28,622 nt of DNA from Cochliopodium minus. Its lineage: Eukaryota; Discosea; Himatismenida; Cochliopodiidae. Location of the stretch: contig JAMYWO010000003.1 of the NCBI GenBank assembly GCA_024220525.1, forward strand, positions 79,167 to 107,788. Reading direction: 5' to 3'. Of this stretch, positions 1 through 9,715 are shown in pieces (within the stretch, counting starts at the first letter, position 1; each line of letters begins with the position of its first letter). The position numbers and the translations under genes are program-made. Below the pieces are notes generated by a model. That model was not told the DNA's origin. It made no database searches and saw nothing but the letters and a program-made list of their open reading frames with translations.

Positions 1-110
1 GGAATTCCTTCCTTATCTTGTATTTTTTGTTTTACATTTTGAATTGAATCAGATCCTTCAACTTCCAATGTGATAGTTTTTCCAGTTAATGTCTTGACGA
101 ATATTTGCAT
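1..110 (-). CDS. Ubiquitin, N-terminal exon (runs off the left edge)
   Basis: Reading the minus strand from the ATG at 110 gives [18 protein letters not shown] followed by a segment ending QDKEGIP, which is the first 36-37 residues of ubiquitin. Ubiquitin is conjugated to target proteins for proteasomal and trafficking signals. The rest lies outside the window, so I cannot tell whether this is polyubiquitin, a ribosomal-protein fusion or a single unit. Against the near-invariant eukaryotic sequence I see four changes in the first 36 residues: Gly for Pro19, Ser for Thr22, Gln for Glu24 and Gln for Ala28. Lys6, Lys11, Lys27, Lys29 and Lys33 are present. The gene diverges from the MRH gene at 389, leaving a shared A/T-rich intergenic region of about 280 bp. 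Family assignment is very secure; whether it is a working ubiquitin or a diverged ubiquitin-like copy is not. Confidence 0.93.
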   Translation of the reverse strand, partial: MQIFVKTLTGKTITLEVEGSDSIQNVKQKIQDKEGI

Positions 111-388
111 TTTAAAGTTTTAGTTTTGCTTTTATTTTTTTTTTTTTTTTTGAATTTAAAAAAAAAATATTAATCACATTTTTATTTATTTCGCTTAAAT
201 TAATTTTTCAACTTAAAAAAAATTTTTTTTCAGTTAATTCTATTTCTTGAAAATTATTGATAAAATGTTTATCCAATATTATTTATTCTTGTCAAAAAGC
301 TTTCAAATATCTTTTCTTGAAATATATAGAAAGATTTTTTGAATTTTCTTTCGAATTTTTTTTATTTGAAATATAAAAATATAAAAAA

Positions 389-1458
389 ATGATGAAAATA
401 TTTTTGATTTTTACAATTATCGCAATAATATTTTGCCAATCACCAGGAAGAGGAACATGGGATCTAGAAACATGCACATTCACTGATTCAGCAACAAATA
501 AAGTCTACGTAAGAAGATCTGAACTGAAATTCTTTTTTTGAATAAGAAGTGTTGAATAACGTTATAGGATTTCTCCAAATTGGTATCAAATACTGGATAT
601 ACATTCAACGAAACGATGTATATTCAAGAAGCAGATAATTTGTATGATTCGGTTGCACCAACACCATCCAACTTTATTTTCCAAATCAATTTTTGCAGGT
701 AAAAAAATATATTTTAGAGAATCTAAATCCTCAAAGAATCTTCAAATTTAAATCAACTTTGAAACTATTTCCCTTTTTTTTTTTTTGAAAAAAGAAATGT
801 CAAATCAAATTATTCTGCTTGTAACAGTGTTGGTCCTGCACCTGCTTATATGGTATCTTTTTTTTTTTTCATCTTTTTATTATGATAAAATCTATGACAA
901 TCATTCTCTTACGAATGACTTCTATCCATTCCAATATCAATAAAAATTTTTTTTTTGTTAAATTAAATTCAATTTTAACTTTTTTTTTTATTTCAATTCA
1001 AATGGAATTATAGATCACTTCCGATTTGAAAAATTGTACTGCTCTAGGAGATTTGAGATCTACTTATATGGGTTAAAAATCAAACATACCCCTACCAAAA
1101 TTTTAAAATTAAAAAAAAAAATTTAAAAATTAAAAAAAAACTTAGATTTGGTGCCTTTCAAGGATGGAGTTATGGTATAATTTATTTTCAGCTTTTCCTC
1201 CTCGCTTTCCTCTTATTTTTCTTTTTTAAAGATCACTTATCCACACGGTGATTATGTCAACCACATCCAATCATGGACAGCAAGAATCTACGTTTTGTGC
1301 TCTCAAACATACAAGAACCCATACTTGGAACATATCAAAACCTTTTGTAAAAAATCATTTTTTTTATTTTTTTATTTTTTATTAGTTTTATTTTTATTTT
1401 ATCTTTTAAACAAATAGATCAACTCCACTTTAACATCCAAACTCCATTTGCTTGCTAA
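389..1458 (+). CDS. Secreted MRH (mannose-6-phosphate receptor homology) domain protein
   Basis: Seven exons join in frame: 389-508, 568-698, 795-852, 1014-1071, 1146-1174, 1232-1346 and 1418-1458 (552 nt, 183 aa). Residues 1-17 form a signal peptide (MMKIFLIFTIIAIIFC). The mature protein follows the MRH pattern: WDLETC, then Y-DFSKL, FQINFC, a central Cys-rich stretch, ALGD, VMITYPHGDY, an Arg in SWTARIYVLC, and a final E-Y-F-C block ending TPFAC. MRH domains bind mannose-type N-glycans in the secretory and lysosomal pathway. The Arg, Glu and Tyr expected to contact mannose are present. The Cys usually found after the ITY..G motif is Val, and its usual partner before the last Tyr-x-Phe is Phe. 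No transmembrane segment follows, so the product is probably a soluble lumenal or secreted lectin-like protein. Two possible starts (ATG ATG) are adjacent; I took the first. Confidence 0.8.
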
Positions 1459-1537
1459 AAAAAAAAAGTGATTGGGATTTCAAAAATTAAAAATATTTTT
1501 TTGAAATTTCATTTTTTTTTTAATTAATTTATTTATT

Positions 1538-1603
1538 AATTTATTAATTTTCATGTATGTATGCAAATTTAATTTATTAATTTTCATGTATGTATGCAAA
1601 TTT
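1538..1603. repeat. Perfect 33-bp tandem duplication
   Basis: Positions 1538-1570 are repeated exactly at 1571-1603. Each unit contains TCATGTATGTATGCAAATTT. The duplication sits between two convergent genes, ending 7 bp before the stop of the minus-strand gene, so it probably lies in overlapping 3' untranslated regions. It looks like a recent tandem duplication. No coding role is seen. Confidence 0.9.
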
Positions 1604-1609
1604 TCTTAA

Positions 1610-2469
1610 TTAGAATCTTTGTTGTTGTTGATTATCTTTTCCCCAAATAGGTCTCTTCTCGTCTGTTTCCATCTCTTCGATCATTTTGATGATTTCCTCT
1701 TCGGTTTGAGGGTACTCGTTGGACAAGTCAGTTAATCTGGTCATCGATAATGGCATATGAGGAACCCCTGAAGCACGACTGATACGTCCTAAAAAATAAA
1801 AAATAAAAATAAAAATAAAAAATAAAAATTTGAAAAAAAAATTTGAAAAAAAAATTTGAAAAAAAAATAAAAAATTAGAAAAAAAAAATAAAAAATAAAA
1901 TTTGAAATAAAAAATTTGAAAAAAATAAGAAATAAAAAATAAAAAATTTGAAATAATAAAAATAAAAAATTTGAAATGAAAATAAAAAATAAAAAATAAA
2001 AAATTTGAAATAAAATAAAAATAAAATAAATAAAAAATTTACCAGCAATATTTTCTAAAATGGTTTTTGGTTTTCCATTGATCAAGTAATCACGCCAGTG
2101 AGTTTCTTGGACGCGACCCTTTCCGATGTATGGAGTGAGGATGTCGATTGCCAACTCTGCTGCATGTCCCTCACTCATGTTCTTGTCCAACATGATGGTC
2201 AAAAGCTCCACAATGTCGTCGTCACTAAATTTGATACCTCTTGTTGCTACAACGAAAGAAAAAAAAAATTTAAAAAAAGGACAAAAAATAAAAAATAAAA
2301 AAAAAATTTAAATTTAAAAAAAATTTAAAAAAAATTTAAAATAATAAAAAATTTAATGAAATTAAATATTAATAAAATTAATAAAATAATAAATAAAATT
2401 GAAAAAGTTTACACTAACAACCATATTTTTTTACAAATCCCTCTGCTGTAATTGCAGTGTTTGGTTGGA
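1610..2469 (-). CDS. Unrecognised conserved-looking protein (C-terminal exons)
   Basis: Two exons are well supported: 2246-2043 and 1788-1610 (stop TAA at 1612-1610). A third, 2469-2419, is tentative. Joined, they read ...AEGFVKKYG, STRGIKFSDDDIVELL, MSEGHAAELAIDIL, ETHWRDYLINGKPKT, ILENIAGRISRASGVPHMPL and a Glu-rich end finishing QQQQRF. Phases close at both introns (2418-2247 and 2042-1789), and the acceptor at 2470 has a good pyrimidine tract (TTTCTCTGTTTCTTTGTCGCAG on the minus strand is just over twenty bases, so only its position 2491-2470 matters). I do not recognise the family; the sequence looks like a folded, helical domain of a soluble enzyme or adaptor. No start codon can be assigned. 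The 5' exon overlaps the last exon of the upstream ankyrin gene in another frame. A shorter start at Met 2211 is possible, but it would cut off a good in-frame stretch. Confidence 0.55.
1790..2040. repeat. Low-complexity intron repeats (AAAAAT / AAATTTGAAA units)
   Basis: This intron of the minus-strand gene consists almost wholly of irregular AAAAAT and AAATTTGAAATAAA units on the plus strand. Nothing else is visible in it. The ORF that can be read through it is only Phe/Ile-rich repeat translation. A very similar unit fills the intron region 12480-12640. Confidence 0.85.
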
Positions 2470-4686
2470 CTGCGACAAAGAAACAGAGAAAGAATGCTTT
2501 GGAATGGTGGACATAATGCTACAGATGATATTAAGGATGATGAACTTGGGGAAAACACGTTTGAAAAAGTTGTTGGAAAAGTGTTTGGAGCACAGCAACA
2601 ACAAAGAGACGAGATGTTGCAAGGGTTTCGGGTAGAACTTGTGCGTTTGTCTGCTCCAAAGTTTCCCTTCATTGTACAAGTTGATCAAGACGAGCACCTC
2701 ACTAGAAAAGTTCTTCTTCGTTTCGAACTCTACGAAGTGGAAAGGTTGACAAGTCAGCAAAACAAGGACGATTTCCTTTGAAAATTTCTCGATGTGGTGG
2801 ATGGGAATCTGGAAGAACATGTCTTTAGTCACGAGCCTCGCTTTGTTGTCGAGAAAAAGCTTCAAAATCTTGTAGTTAGGCGATACTTGGTTATTATATT
2901 GATGTTTATAGTGGTGGTGGTCGTTGGAGAAGAAGTAGTGCAGAGGGCTGAAGAAAGCAGAGTTCTGCACATTTAGCTTTGCTTTCTTTTCAACGAGAAA
3001 CTCCATTATCTCGAAACTGTTTTGCCCACTCCTACCTGTCAAACAAAGGTACATTAAATAAAGGTTTTATTCATTTAACATTTTTTTTTTTTCATTTTGA
3101 TTTTTTCTTTATTTTTATTATTTTTTATTTTATTTTTATTTTTATTTTTATATTTGAATATTTATTTCTTATTTTTTTATTTTTTATTTTTATCTTTATT
3201 TTATTTTTATTTTTATTTTTATTTTTATTTTTATTTTCATTTTCATTTTTATTTTTATTTGTAAAAGATTTTTAATCAAGATTATTCTGTTGATTTTTAT
3301 ATTTTTATTTTTCTTTTTGTTCTATTTCTTTTTATTTAATAAAAAATATCTTTTATTTTTATTTTTATTTTTATATTTGAATATTTATTTTCACAAATTT
3401 TTATAAAAATTCATTTGATAAAGTTGATCTCTTAAGTATTTTTTTAAAAAAATTAAATTGAAAATCTTTTAGATAATTATATTGGTATGATCAATTATAA
3501 TTGAGTATTTTTACAACAAATTTTCAATCTAACTTTTATAAACTTTTTTACAAGCGAGGTGAAGAGGAGTGTTGAAAAGAAAATCTTGTTGGTTCAGACT
3601 GATCCCCTTCTCAACGAGAAACACAATGCTTTCTAACAACGCATGGTCTTTTTGGAAGGCTTGGTGAAGTAAGTTTTGTTGAAGCAAGTTGAGTTTGTGT
3701 GTCTCTTCTTCGTTGGTGTGCTCCCATAAGTTTTTGATCACCTTCATCTCTTTTTTGTGTCGGCTGGCCATGTACACTGATAGAGGGATGTCTCCATCTG
3801 AATTCCTTTGGTTTGCATCCACTTTTTTTTCAAGGAGGAGATCAATCATTTCCTGGATATTTGATATTTGAAGCGAAAATGAAACGCAATTTGAATATTT
3901 ATTTATTTTTTTTTAAAATTATTCTTAATAAATGGATGTGATTACAAATAATTTGCATAACCACTGTTATGTAAATATCAATTGTAAAAATATGATATCA
4001 TAGATCCAGCTAATAATATATTTTGATATTTTACCGAGAAATTTCGGGTATGTTTATTCAATGCTATATGAAGGTAGTTTCTATCCCATGCATTCTTTGC
4101 ATTGATTTCTATGTTTGATTCTAAGAGGTAACTGATAGCATCAATACTTATATGCTCCCTCATTGATAAGAGATAGAAATGCAGTGCATTTTTCTTTTGT
4201 ATATTGATGAGGTTTATCTCACTCTTCATGTCTATCATATATTTCAGCATCTCGAAATCCACCTTTATATTCTCACATGCCATCATCAGTAAAGATGTCT
4301 TATTGTATTCATACACCTTATTCAATAAAAAAATGAGATGTTGGGAATAAATCAAATATATACTGTATGATCAGGAAGGATAGATTTATTAGATTATAGA
4401 TCTTTAAAATTTTTAAAATTTGTGCCACCCTATTCAATTGATCTATCATTACACAATCATCGATCAATTTTTTGAATTTATTAATTTTAATATCATATGT
4501 TAGACTCAAGATGGTCATCAATTTCTTCCAAGGCTTCTTTATTTTATTTTTCTCTTCAGTTTTTTGATTGATAACATGGAAGAAATAATTGGGAATATTC
4601 CTTTTCGATGGAGAATTCTGATCTTCTTTTGAATCCAATTCATTTGTATTCAATTCATTCAATTCATTTGAAGTATCATTTCCCAT
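2431..4686 (-). CDS. Ankyrin-repeat protein with F-box-like C-terminal tail
   Basis: Four exons join with matching phases: 4686-4429, 4316-4035, 3852-3552 and 3035-2431 (1446 nt, 481 aa; TAA at 2433-2431). The start MGNDTSNEL follows an A-run; an alternative Met lies slightly upstream. After a charged, Asn-rich N-terminus (residues 1-85), degenerate ankyrin repeats run to about residue 370, with cores such as NALHFYLLS, NYLHIAL, TPLHLACR and FSPLHYFF and the helix-turn motif LLEKK-x-D-N. The third intron (3036-3551, 516 bp) splits a Cys codon inside a repeat. The tail GKLWSRQTHKFYPKPLQ with LLLLCSK recurs in the ankyrin gene at 18791-19969 and resembles an F-box/PRANC-type helix pair. Ankyrin repeats bind protein partners; a ubiquitin-ligase adaptor role is inference. 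The first donor (GTGGCA) is atypical, so that junction is less certain. Confidence 0.75.
3036..3551. repeat. Long intron rich in ATTTTT repeats
   Basis: This 516-bp intron of the minus-strand ankyrin gene carries long ATTTTT / TTTTTA arrays on the plus strand (about 3075-3265 and 3350-3385). The pre-mRNA is therefore A-rich here, opposite to most repeat-bearing introns of the window. No exon or RNA gene is visible in it. Confidence 0.8.
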
Positions 4687-4757
4687 TTTTTTTTTTTTAA
4701 ACATCTTCAATTCCTGAAAGATTCAGGACCTTTCCAATTGTCATTGGTTTTGTATTT

Positions 4758-5125
4758 CTAAATCCTTTTATCCTTTGCCTCAATTAGGGTATCTTCGATT
4801 GCAAAGTAAAGATTAGATGGTGAAATTGGACATGATAGTTTGACATCAAGGTTAATGGTTTTACCAGGTTTCAGTACATCGAATTGGACATCACAACGTC
4901 TTTTAATGTCTTTTATAATAATAATTATAGGCAACTTTGATTCCTTCTTTATTCTCAATCCCATCAGGCCCAAAATTAGTATAAATATAGTAATATAGTA
5001 AATTAAATTAAATTAGTTTTTCGATTAAAATTATGGAAATAGTCCATTAGTTTTGGGTAGGCCTGAATCCCATTTGGCTCATCGTAAAACAAAATTTTTT
5101 GGACAAGAAGGTACGTTAAAAACAT
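4758..5125 (-). CDS. Two short hypothetical ORFs, weakly ubiquitin-like, possibly a decayed gene
   Basis: Two minus-strand ORFs lie between the fucosyltransferase and the ankyrin gene: 5125-5003 (40 aa) and 4973-4758 (71 aa). The second contains KKESKLPIII and then KPGKTINLDVK, which can be laid against the end of one ubiquitin unit (KEST-L) and the start of the next (TGKTITLEV). The first contains QKILFYDEPNG and LMDYFHN, which can be laid against ubiquitin strands 3-4. Both matches are short and may be chance. No clean splice joins the two ORFs. A plus-strand open stretch over 5030-5160 is probably only the shadow of the first ORF. The stretch could be a decayed ubiquitin-like tandem or an unrelated small gene. 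Confidence 0.3.
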
Positions 5126-5149
5126 TTTTAGAACGAATAAATTTTTATT

Positions 5150-8100
5150 TCATATTAACAATCTGTTAGTAAAATTTCTCCCAATCCAATCTGCTCTCAC
5201 AAAATCAATTGGATATAGAAGTTTGGGAGAAATCAAATCACATATATCCTCTGATTTCTTGTTGGAGCAAGTGTCTTTGGTTTGAGCCACTTTTTTGTCG
5301 AACTTCCGATCTGAAACAACATTCGACAATTTATAATGGAAAGGCTTTCTTTTCCAAATGTGAGAACAAAGCTGCCAAATAATATTAAAATTAAGAATAA
5401 TGTAAAAATAAATAATAAAAATTATAAAAAATAATAAACAAAAAATAAAAAATAAAAAATAAAAAATAAAAAAAAATAAAAAAATAAAAAAATAAAAAAT
5501 TGTTAAAATAAAAAATAAAAAAAAAAAATAAAAAAAAAAAATTTACTTGGTAAAAAATTTTTTGGGGAAAGTCATGAGACATGGGAACGTGAGGGCGAGG
5601 GTTTCTGTACATAGAAGTGGTGGCAAAAGAGGACTCGTAGTGCATCAAAAACAGGTCGGACGAGTCGGAGCCAATCATGAACCAATCCACAATCACTGAC
5701 ATTTGGTCCTTCAATGATGAGGCTTGTCCTGAAAAGAAATAACAAAAAAAATTAAACTTTTAAAACAAAGTTTGAAAATTAAAAAAATAATGAAATAAAA
5801 TTAAAAAAAATAAAAAATAAAATAAAATAATCTAAAATCAAATAAAACAAATAAAAAATAAAAAATATTTTGTAATAAATAAATAAAAATAATAAAAAAT
5901 AAAAAATAAAAAATAAATTAAAAAATAAAAAATGAAAAATCAAACAAATTTAAATTAAAAAAATAATGAAAAAATAATAAAAAATAAAAATTGCCTTTAG
6001 AGTCTAGACCATCTTTCCATTTTCCAGAGTGAACAATGTTGATTTCTTTCTGATAAACAATTTTGTTTCCCAGCTCCTCACTGAATTTATGAAGGGTGGC
6101 GACCCTATCTGCTGCGATGTAAAATGTGATATTATCATTCTTTTCGACCAACATTTTGCAACATTGCTTTTGAAACGTTTTAAAATTATCAAAAAATAAA
6201 AAAATAATCAAAAATAAAAACAATTAAAACAAGAATAAAAATAAAAAATAAGAAAAAAATTAAAAAAATAAATATACAATCATTTTATTATACCAATGTT
6301 CCCGCCGGATTTCCTGATGAAAAAAAAAAAAGTTTTTTTTTTTTGAATTTTAATCTTTTAAAGTTTTTTTTTTCTTAACCAGCAAATTTAGGAACCTCAC
6401 CAGCCCCGTGTATTTCGTCATTCGGAGATCCTTTTAAAAGAATTCAAAAGTAAATGAAACCACAAAAAAAAATAATTTTAAAATGTCATTAAAAAAATTA
6501 TTTAAAATTATTTTTTTGATCTAAAATATTTTAAATAATTTTTTTGAAAATATTTTAAATAATTTTTTTTTTTAAATAATTTTTTTTAAATAATTTTAAA
6601 TAACTTTTTTTTAAATCACTTCAATTATGTGTTTGTTTGTTTGTTTTTTACCCAAGTGTAGGTCTCCTTGTCGGACATGAATGGAAACAGAAAGCTCAGA
6701 TCTCCCAAGAAACTCCTGATAGGGCTGCATCATTGCTCTCACTTCCATCGAAGGGTTCACTAAATAACGAAACAGGTGGTGTCTCAACAAGAACCCATTT
6801 TTGAATATTTTCTTTAATCTTTCGTTGCTTTTATTCAACAATAAAAATTAATTGGTAATATAAAAAATAACAAAAATTAAAAAATAAAGTGAAAATTTTA
6901 ATTAAAAAAAAATTAAATTAATTGAAAAACTAAAAAATATAAATAATAAAAAATATAAAAAATAAAAAATAAAAAAAGAATCAACAAAAAAAAATTTTTA
7001 AAAAGAAAAAGGTTGAAATAAAAAAAAAGTGTACAAAAATAAAAAAGAAGTAATCGAAAAAAATAAAAAATAAAAAAAATAAAAAAATAATAAAAAAAAG
7101 AATTAATACACAAAATATTTTAACCTGGAAAATAAAAATATTAATATTTTTTTTTCTACCAAAATTTATTGTTGAAAATGTCATCCACAAAATCCAAATA
7201 ACCTTCGTAATGTAAAACACCATATTCACGATAAAGGGAGTAGAGCTGATTTTGTTTGAGGTGGATAAGATCATCTCCCTTTTCTTTAGAGTCCCACACT
7301 TGAAGTATTTTCGATTTGCGCGATCTTTTGAAATTTATCTTTGATAAATCCCATTGCCATCCCGGTTCTAAAAAAAAAATTATTTAAAAATAGTAACAAT
7401 AAATAAAAAAAAAAAACAAACAAACAAAAAATAAAAAATAAAAATAAAATATAAAATAAAAAATATATTAGTAAAAAAATAAATAAATAAAAAAATAAAA
7501 ATCTTTGAAAATAATTAAAACTAAAATAAAATGATAAAAATAATACCCTCTAGAATATAATGAATGGGTACAGGGTCAGTATAATCCACGAACATAATCC
7601 TCCCATTCAACAAAGAAAACAAAAAAGCAGAGACCATTGATCTCATTCTGTTCCCTAAAAATATTTTTATTAAAAAAAAAAATAATCGTAAATATAAAAT
7701 ATTAATTTTAAATGATAATGTTAATAAATAATTGGAAAAAATATACCAAACCCTGCTTCACCTGGCTTAAAAATTAGCACAGGCCTTCAGTTTTCTAATT
7801 GATTAAAATTAAATATATCCTAAAAAAATTTTGACTTTACACTTCGTCCAACTTGCTTGAATCCACCGCCTTTTTTTTTTTTAGATTATTTTATTAAAAA
7901 GATATAAGTGTCCAAAACAAAAAATTTAAGATATTTTGCAATATCAAGAGATCTTTTTTATCTCCCATATTTGATTAGTGTTATTTGATAGTATTTTTTT
8001 TTACCCAATTGTGATATGTCCTATATTTGTTGAATAATTCAGATATACTGGAAACAGATTCAAACCAATCATTAGATGGATAACTCTCCACCCTTATCTC

Positions 8101-8253
8101 TTTTGGAATGGGATTGAAACTCTCGATATCTTTGTTGGATTGCTTGTGCAAGATTATTTGGCGATTCCCAAAGAAATAATAAAGAAAAAGCAGAATAATG
8201 AAGAAGATGGTAATATTGAATAAATAACCCCTCTTGAATCTGTTATATAACAT
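5150..8253 (-). CDS. Golgi-type fucosyltransferase (GT37/O-FucT-like), type II membrane protein
   Basis: Twelve exons close in frame (1470 nt, 489 aa): 8253-8005, 7869-7841, 7784-7747, 7654-7547, 7367-7160, 7124-7110, 6827-6652, 6430-6380, 6313-6294, 6166-5995, 5728-5547 and 5371-5150 (TGA). Residues 1-30 form a short basic cytosolic tail and one transmembrane helix (about 11-29), typical of Golgi glycosyltransferases. The donor-binding region starts PVLIFKPGEAGFGNRMRSM (residues 94-112), the usual GxGNR motif, followed by LLNGRIMFVDY. SIHVRQGD (Arg268, Asp271) matches the HxRxGD-type motif of fucosyltransferases that use GDP-fucose. VDWFMIGSDSSD and YESSF (366-390) match the late Ser-rich motif. 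The family transfers fucose to glycans; the acceptor cannot be told. Oddities are a 15-nt exon (7124-7110), a 20-nt exon and one GC-AG intron (donor at 5994). Confidence 0.8.
5390..5545. repeat. AAAAAT-type intron microsatellite
   Basis: The intron between the last two fucosyltransferase exons is almost wholly AAAAAT and poly-A. The neighbouring introns 5729-6165 (partly), 6828-7109 and 7368-7546 have the same composition. No other content is seen in these stretches. Confidence 0.8.
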
Positions 8254-8421
8254 TTTTTTTTTATAAAGAATTAAAAAGTTAAAAATTAAACTTTTTTAAA
8301 ACAAAAATGATCTTTCGAAAATTAAAACAATTAAATTTTTATCAATAACTTATCACTTTAACTAGTTAGTTTTTTAAATTCTAACAAATACATTGAAAAA
8401 ATAGTTTTTTTTTAAATAAAT

Positions 8422-9461
8422 TTATTTCTTTTCAACCTTTTTGTTTTCTTCTTCCATTGATTCCACCTTCTTGACTTCTGAAAGTGATGATTCATCCCTC
8501 ACTTCAAGATTCTCGTGTTTGTCGTGATGGATCAAGTGTTTGATATGATGAAGAATGTTGTGATGCTTATTTTCATCTTTCTTTTCTTTATCTGATTTTT
8601 GTTCCTTTATTTGTACATCTGATTCAAGATTAGGTTCACCTTGATCTTTTTTGCATTCATTTGATTTGTGTTCATTTTTGTCTGATTTTTTTTTATCTTT
8701 GCTTCCCTCTTCTGAATCAGAAGAGGATTCCCCTTCGATTTGGTTGTTTTCATAGAGCAATTTAGCATCCCAGTAGATCTTGTCATCCTTTTCGCTTGAC
8801 AACTTCAATCCCAACATCCCTTCAGTAAGATAATCTCCCTCTTTGGTGATTAAAACATACCTTTTTAAAAATTAAAGATAAATCTCCTAAAAAAATTTGG
8901 AATTCTGATTTAAATTACATTTTTTTATTATCATGGTCGACTTGCTCCACTTTCCACATCTCGTTAATACCTTTGATATCACTTAATTTCAATCTGTAAT
9001 CATAGAAACTGAAGTATCCTCCATCCTTCTCACTTTTGAAAGCGAATAAACCATCAGCTTAAATAGAATATTAAATTTTTAAAACTAAATTTATATTTTA
9101 GCTGAATCATTTTTTTTTTACATGCTTCGACCATCCAAATTTCCCTCTTTTTTAATTTAGAGTTATGAGTGACATTGATTCCCTCATAACTGAGATACTT
9201 TTCCTTGCTGGATAATAGAGCAAGACGCACTCCATGTTCAATAACTCCACAACGAAAAACAGCAATTTTGGGGTTCTCCTCTTTGTTGACAGGAGATGTA
9301 ATATTGTTAAGTTTTTTTTCTTCTTTCATTTCTTTTTTTGCTTCATTTTCTGATTTATCATCAACTGATTTTTCTCTTCCTTCTGTTTGTTCTGTTAATA
9401 AACATAGTTAATTTAACAAATGGCGTAACAAAAATGCTTTCTTACTTTTTATATTACTCAT
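8422..9461 (-). CDS. Beta-trefoil (FRG1/fascin-like) protein with charged tail
   Basis: Four exons close in frame: 9461-9446, 9391-9122, 9057-8919 and 8860-8422 (864 nt, 287 aa). After a Lys/Glu-rich N-terminus (residues 1-45), about 140 residues carry the repeated strand pattern of a beta-trefoil: VRLALLSSKEKYLSYEG, EIWMVEASDGLFAFKSE, GGYFSFYDYRLKLSD, EMWKVEQV, and KMYVLITKEGDYLTEG. Units of the type K-YLS, W-VE, LFAFKS are what fascin, FRG1 and related actin- or RNA-associated trefoils show. The last 100 residues are disordered: an acidic SSSDSEEG patch, long Lys/Asp/Glu runs and a His-rich stretch (HHNILHHIKHLIHHDKHE). The tail could bind metal or nucleic acid, but that is inference. The first exon codes for only five residues before its intron. 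Trefoil fold is likely; which family is open. Confidence 0.7.
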
Positions 9462-9715
9462 TTTTTTTTTTTTTATAATCACAAACTTCTCCAAAATTAT
9501 ATTAGTAGAAAATATCATAATTCAGTGAAATTTAATTTATTTATTTAGGAGATTTGAAAAAATAGCTGAATGTTTTATAAAGATCTTTATAAATTAATTT
9601 TATTTTTTAACAAGTATTCAACAATGATGCATTAATAAATGGAGAATTGCATTCAACAGTGAATGATAAATTTATTTTTAATTTGTATTTTTGAATTTTA
9701 ATTTTTAAATTGCTT

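Noticed and set aside
2452-2976. Plus-strand ORFs over the first ankyrin gene
   Set aside because: They are antisense shadows of the ankyrin exon, which has clear repeats and matching splice phases on the minus strand.
2979-3275. Plus-strand ORF of about 98 residues rich in Phe/Leu
   Set aside because: It translates an ATTTTT microsatellite inside the ankyrin intron. No start context and no non-repetitive core.
5030-5160. Plus-strand open stretch reading LGRPESHLAHRKTKFFGQEG
   Set aside because: It has no start codon, follows a stop directly and lies antisense to a minus-strand ORF and the 3' end of the fucosyltransferase.
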